Below, in pieces: positions 13,944 through 22,074 of a stretch of DNA of 64,000 nucleotides (position 1 is the first letter of the stretch; each line of letters opens with the position of its first letter). Both the position numbers and the translations under genes were made by a program. The notes beneath the pieces were generated by a model. That model saw nothing but the letters and a program-made list of their open reading frames with translations, was not told the origin of the DNA and ran no database searches. This stretch comes from a virus: positions 55,754-119,753 of IMG/VR virus record IMGVR_UViG_3300036820_000004; one strand, written 5' to 3'.

Positions 13944-16691
13944 GTGACAGCAGTTCTGGACGGCACCATCCCGTCCCTGAATGACGGCGTGACCGCGCCG
14001 CCGCCCGACCAGGTCACCAAGGCGCTCTACGGAGAAGCCGCACGGCCCGACCTGGGCACCAGCCAGTACTCGAACACCGCCGAAGCCCTCGTCGGCAAGA
14101 TGAGCCACCTCGTCAAGGGCGCCGGCTTCGCCGGCGAGGGCGGCAACACGCCGCTGACCAACCAGGCCGACATCGGCCGCCGCGCGTTCGAGGCGACGAT
14201 CGACCTGCGTTCCGCCACCCGCCAGGGCATCTACGCCAAGTCGACGGTGGTCAAGTCCATGTCCCAGGATTTCCTGGGCCGGTTCGGCGCGCTGCGCCTG
14301 GCCCTGGAAACCCCGTCCATCCAGGAGTTCATCGGCACCGTCGCCAGCCCGGACATCGCCCGGTCATTCACGGCCGGAAATTTGGGGATAGGGTCGACGT
14401 ACGGTTTGACCCCTTTCAACCTGTTGGCTCCCTCCCGCCTTAACTAGATGGGGCCGTCGCGCCGTGAGGCGCGGATGACAACTCCGCGAACTGCTGGAAC
14501 ACCCGAGCCACCTGCGTGCGCCACAACGTGAGGCGAAAGCCTGAGCGTGACGGCCGAAAAGCTACGCAGCAGGGGCAATCAGCAGCCAAGCCCGCCTGCC
14601 GTCGGCGACGGGAAGGTCCAGAGAGCATGCACGGAGCGCCTCCCTGAGGCGATGATGTGCTCCGAGCCTGCGTGAGAGCGCAGGAGGCGACCGGAAACGA
14701 GCCGCCCCTCTGTTGAAACGGACAGAGAGTAACAATTTACGCATCTATCCCATCTATACCGTCAACTAGGCGGCTCCGGAGGGCGACCTCCGGATGACAA
14801 GCGCACTGCCCGGGGAACCCCGCCCGTATACTGACCTGAAGCCGTCGCTCGCGCCCTCCTCATACAGGGGTACGATCGGCGGTTTGCTGTGTCTGGGGAA
14901 TCCCGGTCCGCGGCGATGCCCGCCGCGGTGTAGAGACTGTACGTGCGCGCTCTGCCACGGACGCGGCCACGGGGCATTACGTGGCCACGGCCGCAGAGCA
15001 TGAGACAGTCCGGACCTGCGTGGATGGCAAACCGCAGGAGGCGCACGGAAACGATGCGCCCGCTCGCCTCTTCGGCGAGAGGTAACAGAATCGCTACCGC
15101 AACAAGTTCGCCCGGCCGCCCGGCCAGGGCGCGTCCCTGATCGAGCGTCTCGCGGTCGGCATCTCCGGTTCACAGACCGGCGGCCAGTCCGTGCTGGACT
15201 TCTCGATCCCTGAGATGGTGCAAACCGGCGGGTCGTTCGGCCAGTGGCCGCTCAACCTGCCCCCGGCCGTCAGCGAGCAGTTTGTGACACTGAACGTGCC
15301 GTATCGTTTCTTCGGCGTCACGGAGCAGCTCAGCTTCCTCGCCCAGTGGGCAGGGCAGGGGTTCGAGGATCTGTCCGCGCTCGCCAACCTGATCCTTCTG
15401 CAGGCCGCCATGCAAGCGGAGGAGTTCCAGCTGATCGCGGGATCGTCGGCGAACCTGGCCATCCCGGCCGCGCCAACGTGCACGGTCCGCAACGCCCAGT
15501 CCAACGAGACCGCGCTGTCCACTTCGGTCGTCAACGTCCAGGTGGCTGCGGCGAACTACTTCGGCCGCACGGCTTCCAGCGGGTCCACGTCGGTGACGGT
15601 GGGCGCGGGCCAGGTCGTGGACGTGACCATCTCGCCTGTGACCGGGGCGATGAACTACCAGATCTTCGGCCTTTCCTCGGTCCCGACCACGTACCTGCTC
15701 GCGACCTGCGGGGGCGTGAAGTACACGCTGCAGGGCGCGCTGCCCGCGGCGGTCACCACCAACCCGACGGCTGACACCGGCACCGGGGCCGGAACCCGGA
15801 TGGAAGGCGTCATCCCGACCCTGACCGGCCTGTCGGCGCAGGCGGCCATCTACCCGAACGGCAACCCGATCGTCTGGCAGGGCGGCTACGTCAACCAGAA
15901 CGTCGGCCAGCACCTCAACTACAACGTCATCTACACCGCGCTGAAGGCGCTGTTCGACTCGCCGTCGATCTCGCCGGGGGCGTTCAAGGCCGACCCGGCG
16001 GAGATCATCTCCTCGGGTTCGGACATCGCGAACCTGTCCCAGGATGTGATCTCGCAGGGTTCGGGCACCAACTTCGAGCTGTTCATCAAGCAGGGCGAAG
16101 TCGGGAACGTCACCGTCGGTGCGGCCGTCAGCCAGTTCCAGAACCCGGTCACGAGGTCCATCCTGAAGACCGTGGTCCACCCGTTCTACCTGCAAGGCAA
16201 CGCGGAACTGCTGTCCTACCAGCTCCCCCAGAGCTGGACGAACGTGGCCAACGCGTGGGAAGTGTCCTGCGTGCAGGACTATGTGACGCTCAACTAACTA
16301 GGGCGCGCGGCAGGGTGACCTGCCGTGGAAAACGGCACTGTTCGGGGAACCCCTCCAATCACCGGGGAATCCCGAGCTTCAGCGATGCCCGCTGGAGTGT
16401 AGAGACTGTACGTGCCGGATCTGTGCGACGGGATCAGCGACGGGGCATTACGCCGCTGGCACCGCAGATCATGAGACAGGCCGATCTGCACCGATGGAAA
16501 AGGTGCAGAGGCCGGCAGAAATGACCGGCCCGCTCACCATCTGGTGAGAGGTAACAGAATGCGCACTCCCCGTGATCGATGTGACCTACAGGTACATCCT
16601 CCTGCTCATGGCTGCCCTGGTGGCCCATGCTCCGATGTATTCTGCCCACCTGGGCGGTTTGCAGCAGTCTGATGTGACTCCGTACAGTTAG
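13944..16691 (+). CDS. Major capsid protein gene, four exons interrupted by three group I introns
   Basis: Predicted exons are 13944-14440, 14742-14762, 15094-16290 and 16562-16691 (497+21+1197+130 = 1845 nt, 614 residues). Exon 1 starts at GTG and ends ...NLLAPSRL. Exon 2 gives IYPIYTV. Exon 3 resumes YRNKFARPPGQGASLIERL and runs to QDYVTL. Exon 4 adds ALPVIDVTYRYILLLMAALV and ends QSDVTPYS. Joined, they make one continuous frame with the order expected of this actinophage capsid family (PFNLLAPSRLIYP...RN...AR..GQG). Without splicing, translation stops at 14447, and no other start would restore the protein. The exact splice points were chosen from a U at each 5' site, a terminal G at each 3' site and frame continuity. 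The assignment to major capsid rests on position after the protease and on remembered family sequence. Confidence 0.85.
14441..14741 (+). ncRNA. Group I intron 1 in the capsid gene (301 nt)
   Basis: Core elements are visible: Q-like GCAATCAGCAGCCAAG at 14575-14590; an R-like GTCCAGAGAGCATGCACGG around 14617-14635; and an S-like GATGATGTGCTCC at 14651-14663. P7 can pair GAGCA (14623-14627) with TGCTC (14658-14662). The 5' exon end GCCU pairs with GGGC shortly inside the intron, giving the U.G splice-site pair of P1. The terminal base is G 14741. There is no internal ORF or endonuclease. Its core differs from introns 2 and 3, so it is probably a different subgroup. Confidence 0.82.
14763..15093 (+). 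ncRNA. Group I intron 2 in the capsid gene (331 nt)
   Basis: The R-like element GTGTAGAGACTGTACGTG (near 14928-14945) and S-like CATGAGACAGTCC (14999-15011) can form P7 by pairing GACTGT (14935-14940) with ACAGTC (15005-15010). P1 is CCGU of exon 2 with GCGG in the intron, with U.G at the splice site. The 3' end is GAGGTAACAGAATCG, with terminal G 15093. It has no ORF. It shares multiple blocks with intron 3 and is evidently a copy of the same intron lineage. Confidence 0.82.
16291..16561 (+). ncRNA. Group I intron 3 in the capsid gene (271 nt)
   Basis: The same core blocks as intron 2 are present in the same order: CGGGGAACCCC, GGGGAATCCCG, GTGTAGAGACTGTACGTG (16397-16414), GGGGCATTACG, ATCATGAGACAGGCC and GAGGTAACAGAAT. 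P1 pairs exon 3 CGCU with GGCG. The terminal G is 16561. It is shorter than intron 2 because a peripheral segment between the first two blocks is missing. It lacks an endonuclease ORF. Confidence 0.82.
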
Positions 16692-16733
16692 TCCTAGTTT
16701 GTCCGGTTTGGCAAACCTATGACTCCCGCCTCA

Positions 16734-16772
16734 GGGCCGACCCGGGTACTACGAAAGTACCCGGGTCGGCCC
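16734..16772 (+). terminator. Perfect 17-bp hairpin downstream of the capsid gene
   Basis: Arms 16734-16750 (GGGCCGACCCGGGTACT) and 16756-16772 are exactly complementary around a 5-base loop. It lies 42 bases after the capsid stop and 23 before the next start. There is no T tract, so it may be a factor-assisted terminator, an attenuator or an mRNA-stabilising stem that keeps capsid mRNA in excess. Confidence 0.75.
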
Positions 16773-16795
16773 CAACCATCCAAGGAAAGGACCGT

Positions 16796-17164
16796 GTGAG
16801 CGGAATCTTCGCGGCCGGAATCCAGCAGGTTCAGTCCAGCATCGGCACGACCTCGGCGCTGGTCTGGAACCCTGAGAACACCAGTGCCACCACGTTCGGC
16901 CCGCTGGGCTCCGTCCCGGCCACCGCGGTCCTCAAGGACGTGACCATCCTCAACACCGGCACCGTGACCGTGTACATCGGGTCCGGGTCGCTTACCGCGG
17001 GCGGGTCGCAGACCCCGCTGGCCATCCCGGTCGGCGGCCAGGTCACCGTCCAGGGCTACTCGGTGTCCAGCCCGTCTGGTGCTACCGGGCAGATCTGGGG
17101 CAACACGTCCTCAGGCACCGGTTCCACGCTGGCCGGGCTGGTGTCTGTCGCGAGCGTGATCTGA
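16796..17164 (+). CDS. Putative capsid-associated beta protein
   Basis: A 122-residue Thr/Ser/Gly/Val-rich protein from GTG 16796 with a strong AAGGAAAGGA site. It is all-beta in appearance (AVLKDVTILNTGTVTVYIGS, then TPLAIPVGGQVTVQGYSVSS). Position straight after the capsid gene suggests a head decoration or stabilising protein. It shares the TVTVYIG motif with the gene two downstream (17569), pointing to duplication. Confidence 0.7.
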   Translation: MSGIFAAGIQQVQSSIGTTSALVWNPENTSATTFGPLGSVPATAVLKDVTILNTGTVTVYIGSGSLTAGGSQTPLAIPVGGQVTVQGYSVSSPSGATGQIWGNTSSGTGSTLAGLVSVASVI

Positions 17165-17165
17165 G

Positions 17166-17567
17166 ATGGCCGGCAGCGGCAGCCCGGTCAACCCGGTCGG
17201 CTCGGCGTGGTTCCCCGGCGACGCCGCGACCGGTGCGAAGGTCACGAACACGCCGCAGGTCTTCGCCCAGCCGGTGGTGTTCCAGAAAGGCTTCGCGACC
17301 GGTGTCAACGGCGCGACGCCTCCTGCGATCACGGCACCGGGCACCGTGGCGTCGGCCGGGACGGTATCCAACGGCACCGGCTACGACTGCATGGTGTACC
17401 TGTCGGCGACAACCGGCATCCAGAAGATCGTGTACGTCGGCGTGGCTGGCGGGACGATCGCGGGTACCACGCCGGCGGCGCAGACGACCGATCTCTACGT
17501 GCCGAACAACCAGGCCATCGCGGTCACCTACACCGGGACGCTGACCTGGACCTGGCTGGCGATCTGA
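17166..17567 (+). CDS. Putative capsid-associated protein
   Basis: A 133-residue, Gly/Thr/Ala-rich protein starting at ATG 17166, one base after the previous stop. It has an N-terminal NPVGSAWFPGDAATGAKVTN and C-terminal strands ending TYTGTLTWTWLAI. It is probably part of the same surface/decoration set as its neighbours, judged by composition and spacing only. Confidence 0.65.
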   Translation: MAGSGSPVNPVGSAWFPGDAATGAKVTNTPQVFAQPVVFQKGFATGVNGATPPAITAPGTVASAGTVSNGTGYDCMVYLSATTGIQKIVYVGVAGGTIAGTTPAAQTTDLYVPNNQAIAVTYTGTLTWTWLAI

Positions 17568-17568
17568 G

Positions 17569-17862
17569 ATGTTCGTCACCGGCCAGGTCACCGCGGGCAC
17601 CGCGTCGTCCGCCCTGTGCCAGATGCCCCCGGGCCCGTGCATGCTTTCCGTCTCCAACCCTTCGTCGGTGACGGTGTACATCGGGCCCGGGGGAACGGCG
17701 CTGACCACCGGGAACGGGTACCCGGTACCTGCCGGGCAGACAACGGCATGGGCCGGGTACCAGGGCAGCAAAGGCGCGGCGCTGAACGTGATCGCCGCGT
17801 CCGGAACCGCGAACTCGGTGGGGTTCCTGATCTCGTCGGCAACCGGGCAGACGGGGTTCTGA
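17569..17862 (+). CDS. Putative capsid-associated beta protein, paralogue of 16796 gene
   Basis: A 97-residue protein. Its centre, SNPSSVTVYIGPGGTALTTG, followed by VPAGQTTAWAGYQG, resembles the corresponding part of the 122-residue protein at 16796. Such small beta proteins near capsid genes often decorate heads or tail tubes. It begins one base after the preceding stop. Confidence 0.65.
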   Translation: MFVTGQVTAGTASSALCQMPPGPCMLSVSNPSSVTVYIGPGGTALTTGNGYPVPAGQTTAWAGYQGSKGAALNVIAASGTANSVGFLISSATGQTGF

Positions 17863-17868
17863 CGTGCC

Positions 17869-18594
17869 GTGACCACCCTCACCAACTCGTTCGAGGGCGG
17901 CACCAGCGGCACAACCATCACCCCCGGCAATTCCGGCGGGGTGTCAGGGAACGCGTTCGACGTCGTTAACATCGGCGCATCGGCCGCACTCGCCTACAGC
18001 AACACCCAGGCCGCGCATGGCACGCTGTCAGGCGAGTTCACCGAACCCGGGACCAGCACAACGTGCTTTGCGGCCTGGGCCGGGAGCCTGACCGGGTCCT
18101 CGCTGGCCACCATCTGGTACCGCGCCTACGTTTACCTGCCGGCGCTGCCCCCGGTCACCAACATGAGGCTCATCGCCCCCTACGACAGCACCTCGATCTG
18201 CGCCGGGATCGCGGTCAGCACCGCAGGCAAGATCGTGGTCCAGGCCGGGACCACGGACACGACGCAGTACACGAGCACCAGTGCGGTCAACACCGCCGGG
18301 TGGTTCCGGCTGGAGGGTTTCGTCACCGGGTCGGCCAGCGCGGGCCAGGTGTCGATGGCGTTGTACAACTCGCCGGACTCCGCGACGGCCACCGAGACCT
18401 TCACCTCGGCCGCCAGCCTGAACACGACCGGCGCGATCACCAGCGTCCGGTTCGGCTCCTCGGCGCAAGGCACGAATTACTCCTGGTTCATGGATGATCT
18501 CGGCGCTTCCAGCACCGGTCCGGTTGGTCCCGTTGTCAGCCCTGCCGCCGGCGGCGGCAGCAGCATCGTCCCTGTTCTCGTCGCGAGCATGTGA
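17869..18594 (+). CDS. LamG/concanavalin-like surface protein, copy 1
   Basis: A 241-residue protein from GTG 17869. It begins TTLTNSFEGGTSGTTIT and then repeats jelly-roll-like strands (IWYRAYVYLPALP, GWFRLEGFVTG), ending in a SWFMDDLGASSTGP hinge and a Gly-rich tail. Its N-terminus and domain order match the protein at 37311-38024, so the phage encodes two related copies, one near the head genes and one among tail-tip genes. The fold suggests glycan binding or a head fibre. The following glycosyltransferase starts 13 bases later. Confidence 0.75.
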   Translation: MTTLTNSFEGGTSGTTITPGNSGGVSGNAFDVVNIGASAALAYSNTQAAHGTLSGEFTEPGTSTTCFAAWAGSLTGSSLATIWYRAYVYLPALPPVTNMRLIAPYDSTSICAGIAVSTAGKIVVQAGTTDTTQYTSTSAVNTAGWFRLEGFVTGSASAGQVSMALYNSPDSATATETFTSAASLNTTGAITSVRFGSSAQGTNYSWFMDDLGASSTGPVGPVVSPAAGGGSSIVPVLVASM

Positions 18595-18607
18595 AAGGGA
18601 GGCGCCT

Positions 18608-19744
18608 GTGCGGATCCTGGTTTACTCAAACGCGCCGTGGGCCTGGTCGGGGTACGGCACGCAGACCGCGCAGCTGGTTCCGCGGCTGGCCGCCGCCGGT
18701 CATGAGGCGGCGGTGGCCGCGTTCCACGGCTTGCAGGCCGCGCCGCTGAACTGGCAGGGGTTCATGGTGTACCCGGGCAGCGGCGAGGACCCGTGGGCGC
18801 AGGATGTGCTGCAAGGCCACTACGCCCACCACCAGGCGGACCTGCTCCTCACCCTCATGGACGCGTGGGTGCTGAACCCGGCCCTGCTCGCCGGCATGAA
18901 TGTGGCCCACTGGATGCCGGTCGACTGTTCTCCGCTATCGGCGATGGACAAGCATGTCCTCACCGAGGGCGGCGGCAGGCCCGTCGCGATGAGCGGTTTC
19001 GGCCGCCGCCAGCTGGAAGACGCCGGCTGGGCACCGCTGTATGTTCCGCACGCGATCGACACGCAAGCCATGTTCACCCCGCTCCCGGACCGGGATGCTC
19101 TGCGCAGCGAGCTCGGCCTGGCCGGCCAGTTCCTGGTCGGCATCAACGGCGCCAACCAGGACCCGGTCAGGAAAGGCCTAGCCGAGCAGTTTGAGGCGTT
19201 CGCCGCGTTTCGCTCCGCGCACCCGGAAGCGCTGCTGCTGGTCAACGCACGGTGCGAAACCCGGCAAGGTATCAGCCTGACCGCCCTGGCCGCCGCGCAC
19301 GGCCTCGGCCCGGACAGCGTCCAGTTCGCTGACCAGTACCTGTACTCGGCGGGGCTGTTCGGACAGGACAAACTCGCTCGCTGGTACGGCTTGCTGGACG
19401 TGCTGTCGAACTGTTCCTTCGGTGAGGGGTTCGGCTTGCCCGTCCTCGAGGCACAGGCATGCGGGACACCGGTCGTGGTCACGGACTTTTCCGCGATGAC
19501 CGAGCTGTGCGGCTCCGGGTGGCTTGTGGAGGGCAGCCGGTTCTGGAACAAGGGCCACTCCGCGTGGTGGCTGCGGCCGTCGGCAGCGGCCATCGCCGGC
19601 GCGTACGAGGAAGCGTTCGCGTTGTGGCAGGCCGGGGGCCTGGGTGCCTACCGGGAGAAAGCGCGGCAGTTCTCGCTGGCCTATGACGCTGACCGCGTGC
19701 TCGCCGAGTACTGGGTTCCCGCACTGGCTGAACTCGCCGGCTAA
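18608..19744 (+). CDS. GT4-family glycosyltransferase (copy 1)
   Basis: A 378-residue GT-B glycosyltransferase. GTG 18608 follows GGGAGG, and this start gives the first Rossmann strand RILVYSNAPWAWSGYGTQTA. The C-terminal domain has the retaining-enzyme EX7E motif in FGEGFGLPVLEAQACGTPVV. It has no signal peptide or membrane segment, so it acts in the cytoplasm. It heads a glycan cassette within the structural operon; likely acceptors are virion proteins, though a nucleotide or cell-envelope acceptor is possible. The paralogue at 20351 is about as long but has a damaged N-terminus. Confidence 0.85.
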   Translation: MRILVYSNAPWAWSGYGTQTAQLVPRLAAAGHEAAVAAFHGLQAAPLNWQGFMVYPGSGEDPWAQDVLQGHYAHHQADLLLTLMDAWVLNPALLAGMNVAHWMPVDCSPLSAMDKHVLTEGGGRPVAMSGFGRRQLEDAGWAPLYVPHAIDTQAMFTPLPDRDALRSELGLAGQFLVGINGANQDPVRKGLAEQFEAFAAFRSAHPEALLLVNARCETRQGISLTALAAAHGLGPDSVQFADQYLYSAGLFGQDKLARWYGLLDVLSNCSFGEGFGLPVLEAQACGTPVVVTDFSAMTELCGSGWLVEGSRFWNKGHSAWWLRPSAAAIAGAYEEAFALWQAGGLGAYREKARQFSLAYDADRVLAEYWVPALAELAG

Positions 19745-20292
19745 CTGGCTTGTGCCTGGGCTCTCCATTCAGCAGCCCACTGGAAGTCCAGCCCGGCCAG
19801 TTTCGCGCACTGCTCATCCTCTGGCAGGTCACCAACCATGAGTCCCATGTACGGCGGATAGTACTCACCAAAGCGGGCCGCGATGTCAAGCGCGGACTCG
19901 ATCAGCAAGCCCGGCGACGGCTTACGGCACCAGCACCGGGCAAATTCGGGAAGCTTCGCATTCGGGTGATGAATGCAGAACGCGATCTTGTCGAATAGTT
20001 TGCCAGATTGCCGGTAGGTCTCCCGCATGGCGGCCTCAACCTTGGCGTATGTGACGATGCCAAGCGAGACGCCGCCCTGATTGCTGACGCCGATAATCCG
20101 TCCTCCGTCCGCTTTCCAGCGACGCATCATCTCGATCGCCTCGGGAAACACCACGACATCGTCAGGACCATTCACGAACCGGCCGAGCGCATCATCCTTG
20201 CCCTGTCGCACAGTGCCGTCAAGATCCAGGTACAGGACCGGCACAGCGCGTTCCTTCTCGTCCCGCACCATGCGGGTGACCTGGTGGCCCAC
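19741..20292 (-). CDS. HAD phosphatase, GmhB/HisB-N-like
   Basis: A leftward 183-residue HAD-superfamily phosphatase. Motif I is YLDLDGTV, motif II is GVSNQGG, a CWCRKPSPGLL segment matches the Cys-rich loop of heptose-bisphosphate phosphatase (GmhB) and histidinol-phosphatase relatives, and MVGDLPEDEQCA supplies the acidic motif. I chose GTG 20292 because GGAGG lies just upstream on this strand. It converges on the first GT4 gene and abuts the second, whose N-terminus appears displaced. A role in making a sugar-phosphate or sugar-nucleotide donor for the cassette is plausible; a polynucleotide 3'-phosphatase is the alternative. Confidence 0.82.
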   Translation of the reverse strand: MGHQVTRMVRDEKERAVPVLYLDLDGTVRQGKDDALGRFVNGPDDVVVFPEAIEMMRRWKADGGRIIGVSNQGGVSLGIVTYAKVEAAMRETYRQSGKLFDKIAFCIHHPNAKLPEFARCWCRKPSPGLLIESALDIAARFGEYYPPYMGLMVGDLPEDEQCAKLAGLDFQWAAEWRAQAQAS

Positions 20293-20350
20293 AGGCTGCC
20301 TCCGTTGGGGGGGTGGTTTGAGTTCGGATCCTCGTGCATAGCAATGCGCC

Positions 20351-21457
20351 ATGGCTCCCTACTTTAGGGCTGGCTATGGCGCTCAGACGGCCATGCTAGC
20401 GCCCCGGCTGGCAGCAGCCGGCTACGAGGTAGCGATCTCCGCGTTCGCCGGGCTGCAGGGCGCTGCGACCACGTGGAACGGTCACACCGTCTACCCGGGC
20501 GGTCTTGACCCCTACGGCGGTGACGTCCTCCCGGCCCACGCGGCCCGGTTCGGCGCCGACCTCGTCCTCACCCTCATGGACGCGTGGGTGCTGAACCCGG
20601 CCATTGTCAACGGCCTGAACGCGGCGTGCTGGATGCCTGTCGACTGCACGCCCCTGTCGGCGATGGACCGCGGGTTCCTGCGCAACTCCGGGGCCCGGCC
20701 CATCGCGATGAGCGAGCACGGGCGCGCCGAACTCGAAGCCGCCGGGTGGGCTGCTCTGTACGCGCCGCACGCGGTGGACACGCAGGCGTTCGCCCCGCAG
20801 GACAAGACCGCGGCGAGGAAGGTCATGGGCGTCCCGGCGGACGCCTGGGTGATCGGAGTCAACGCAGCCAACCTGGACGCGGTCCGCAAAGGCTTCCCGG
20901 AGCAGATGGCCGCGTTCGCCGCGTTCCGCAAGGACCATCCCGAGGCGATCCTCCTGCTGCACACTCATCCCGCCGGCCCCGGTTCCGGATGCGATCTGCG
21001 GGACCTGGCCGGCCGGCTGGGCATCGGCGACGCGATCCGCTGGTCCGATCCTTACCGGTACACCTGCGGCGGGTTCAGCACGGCGGACATGGCCCGCTGG
21101 TATGCCTGCCTGGACCTGTACTCCGGGTGCGCGTACGCCGAAGGATTCGGCCTGCCGCTCCTCGAAGCCGCAGCGTGCGGTGTCCCGTCGGTGACCACGT
21201 CATTCTCGGCGATGCCGCAAGCCGCCGGGCCGCACGCCTACCTGGCCGCAACCGAGCCGTTCTGGAACGCCCGGCACCGGGCCTGGTGGGGCAAGCCGCT
21301 GGTCGCTGACATCGCCGCAGCCTACGAGCAGGCATTCAAGGACGAACACGACAGCGACGCGATCCGTGCCCACGCCCTGGCCTACGACGCGGACGCGGTG
21401 TTCGCGGAGCACTGGCTGCCCGTCCTGGCGGTCCTGGCGGAAGGAGGTGCCTGTTGA
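20351..21457 (+). CDS. GT4-family glycosyltransferase (copy 2), N-terminally altered
   Basis: A 368-residue homologue of the 18608 enzyme: TLMDAWVLNPA, MPVDCTPLSAMD and EGFGLPLLEAAACGVPSV align throughout, including both glutamates of EX7E. The N-terminus is MAPYFRAGYGAQTAMLAP, whereas copy 1 has RILVYSNAPWAWSGYGTQTA, so the first beta strand of the GT-B fold is replaced by an unrelated short stretch. This is where the oppositely oriented HAD gene begins. There is no clear ribosome site before ATG 20351. Either the enzyme tolerates the loss or expression is impaired. It overlaps the next gene by 4 bases. Confidence 0.8.
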   Translation: MAPYFRAGYGAQTAMLAPRLAAAGYEVAISAFAGLQGAATTWNGHTVYPGGLDPYGGDVLPAHAARFGADLVLTLMDAWVLNPAIVNGLNAACWMPVDCTPLSAMDRGFLRNSGARPIAMSEHGRAELEAAGWAALYAPHAVDTQAFAPQDKTAARKVMGVPADAWVIGVNAANLDAVRKGFPEQMAAFAAFRKDHPEAILLLHTHPAGPGSGCDLRDLAGRLGIGDAIRWSDPYRYTCGGFSTADMARWYACLDLYSGCAYAEGFGLPLLEAAACGVPSVTTSFSAMPQAAGPHAYLAATEPFWNARHRAWWGKPLVADIAAAYEQAFKDEHDSDAIRAHALAYDADAVFAEHWLPVLAVLAEGGAC

Positions 21458-21993
21458 GCCTCCGCGACGACTACCTGGCCCGGCTGGAGCCGTGGAGCGA
21501 CATCCAGGACTGCCTGGTGCGCCTGCACGACGCCGCGGCCCGGTATCCCGGGGTGCGGGTCCTGGAGCTGGGGGTCCGGTCGGGCAACTCGACCGCGGCG
21601 TTCCTCGCCGCCGCCGACCGGGCGGACGGGCATGTCTGGTCGGCCGACATCATGCCCCCGGACGTGCCCGCGCACTGGCACGACTGCGGCCGGTGGACGT
21701 TCATCCCCGGCGACGACATGATCATAATCCCGCCGCCGGGGCCGTTCGACATCCTGTTCATCGACTCCTCGCACCGCCGCGCCCACACCCTCGCCGAACT
21801 GCGCAAGTTCGCGCCACTGGTGCGGCCGGGAGGGAAGGTGCTGCTGCATGACACGCGGCTGGAGCACGTGGACGGCGAAGAAGTGCCGTTCCCGGTGGCC
21901 CGGGCAGTGAGCGCCTTCTGCGGGGAGACCGGGTTGTCGTGGACCGACCATGACGCCTGGTACGGTCTCGGCGAGATCGTGATCCCGGCGTGA
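21454..21993 (+). CDS. Class I SAM-dependent methyltransferase (Methyltransf_24-like)
   Basis: A 179-residue protein starting at TTG 21454 behind AAGGAGG. It contains the SAM-binding motif VLELGVRSGNSTAAFL, then VWSADIMPPD, FDILFIDSSHRRAHTLAEL and RPGGKVLLHDT, a layout of small-molecule or sugar O-methyltransferases. It is in the glycan cassette and likely methylates a sugar or related acceptor; the substrate is unknown. A 34-codon frame (21990-22094) lies between it and the next methyltransferase and may be a remnant. Confidence 0.82.
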   Translation: MSLRDDYLARLEPWSDIQDCLVRLHDAAARYPGVRVLELGVRSGNSTAAFLAAADRADGHVWSADIMPPDVPAHWHDCGRWTFIPGDDMIIIPPPGPFDILFIDSSHRRAHTLAELRKFAPLVRPGGKVLLHDTRLEHVDGEEVPFPVARAVSAFCGETGLSWTDHDAWYGLGEIVIPA

Positions 21994-22074
21994 ACGCCCC
22001 CGGGCTCGCCGGAGTCCTCGCCGCGCTCGAGGAAGGGTCGGCGTTCTGGCTCGGCTACGGATGGCTGAAGGCCC

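Noticed and set aside
14448-15190. Protein genes between the capsid fragments
   Set aside because: Short frames exist on both strands but none has a ribosome site or protein-like content; intron cores explain the region.
16291-16700. Capsid stop at 16297 as the true end of the gene
   Set aside because: The stop is inside an intron start (CAACTAA), and exon 4 after a group I core continues the frame with protein-like sequence to 16691.
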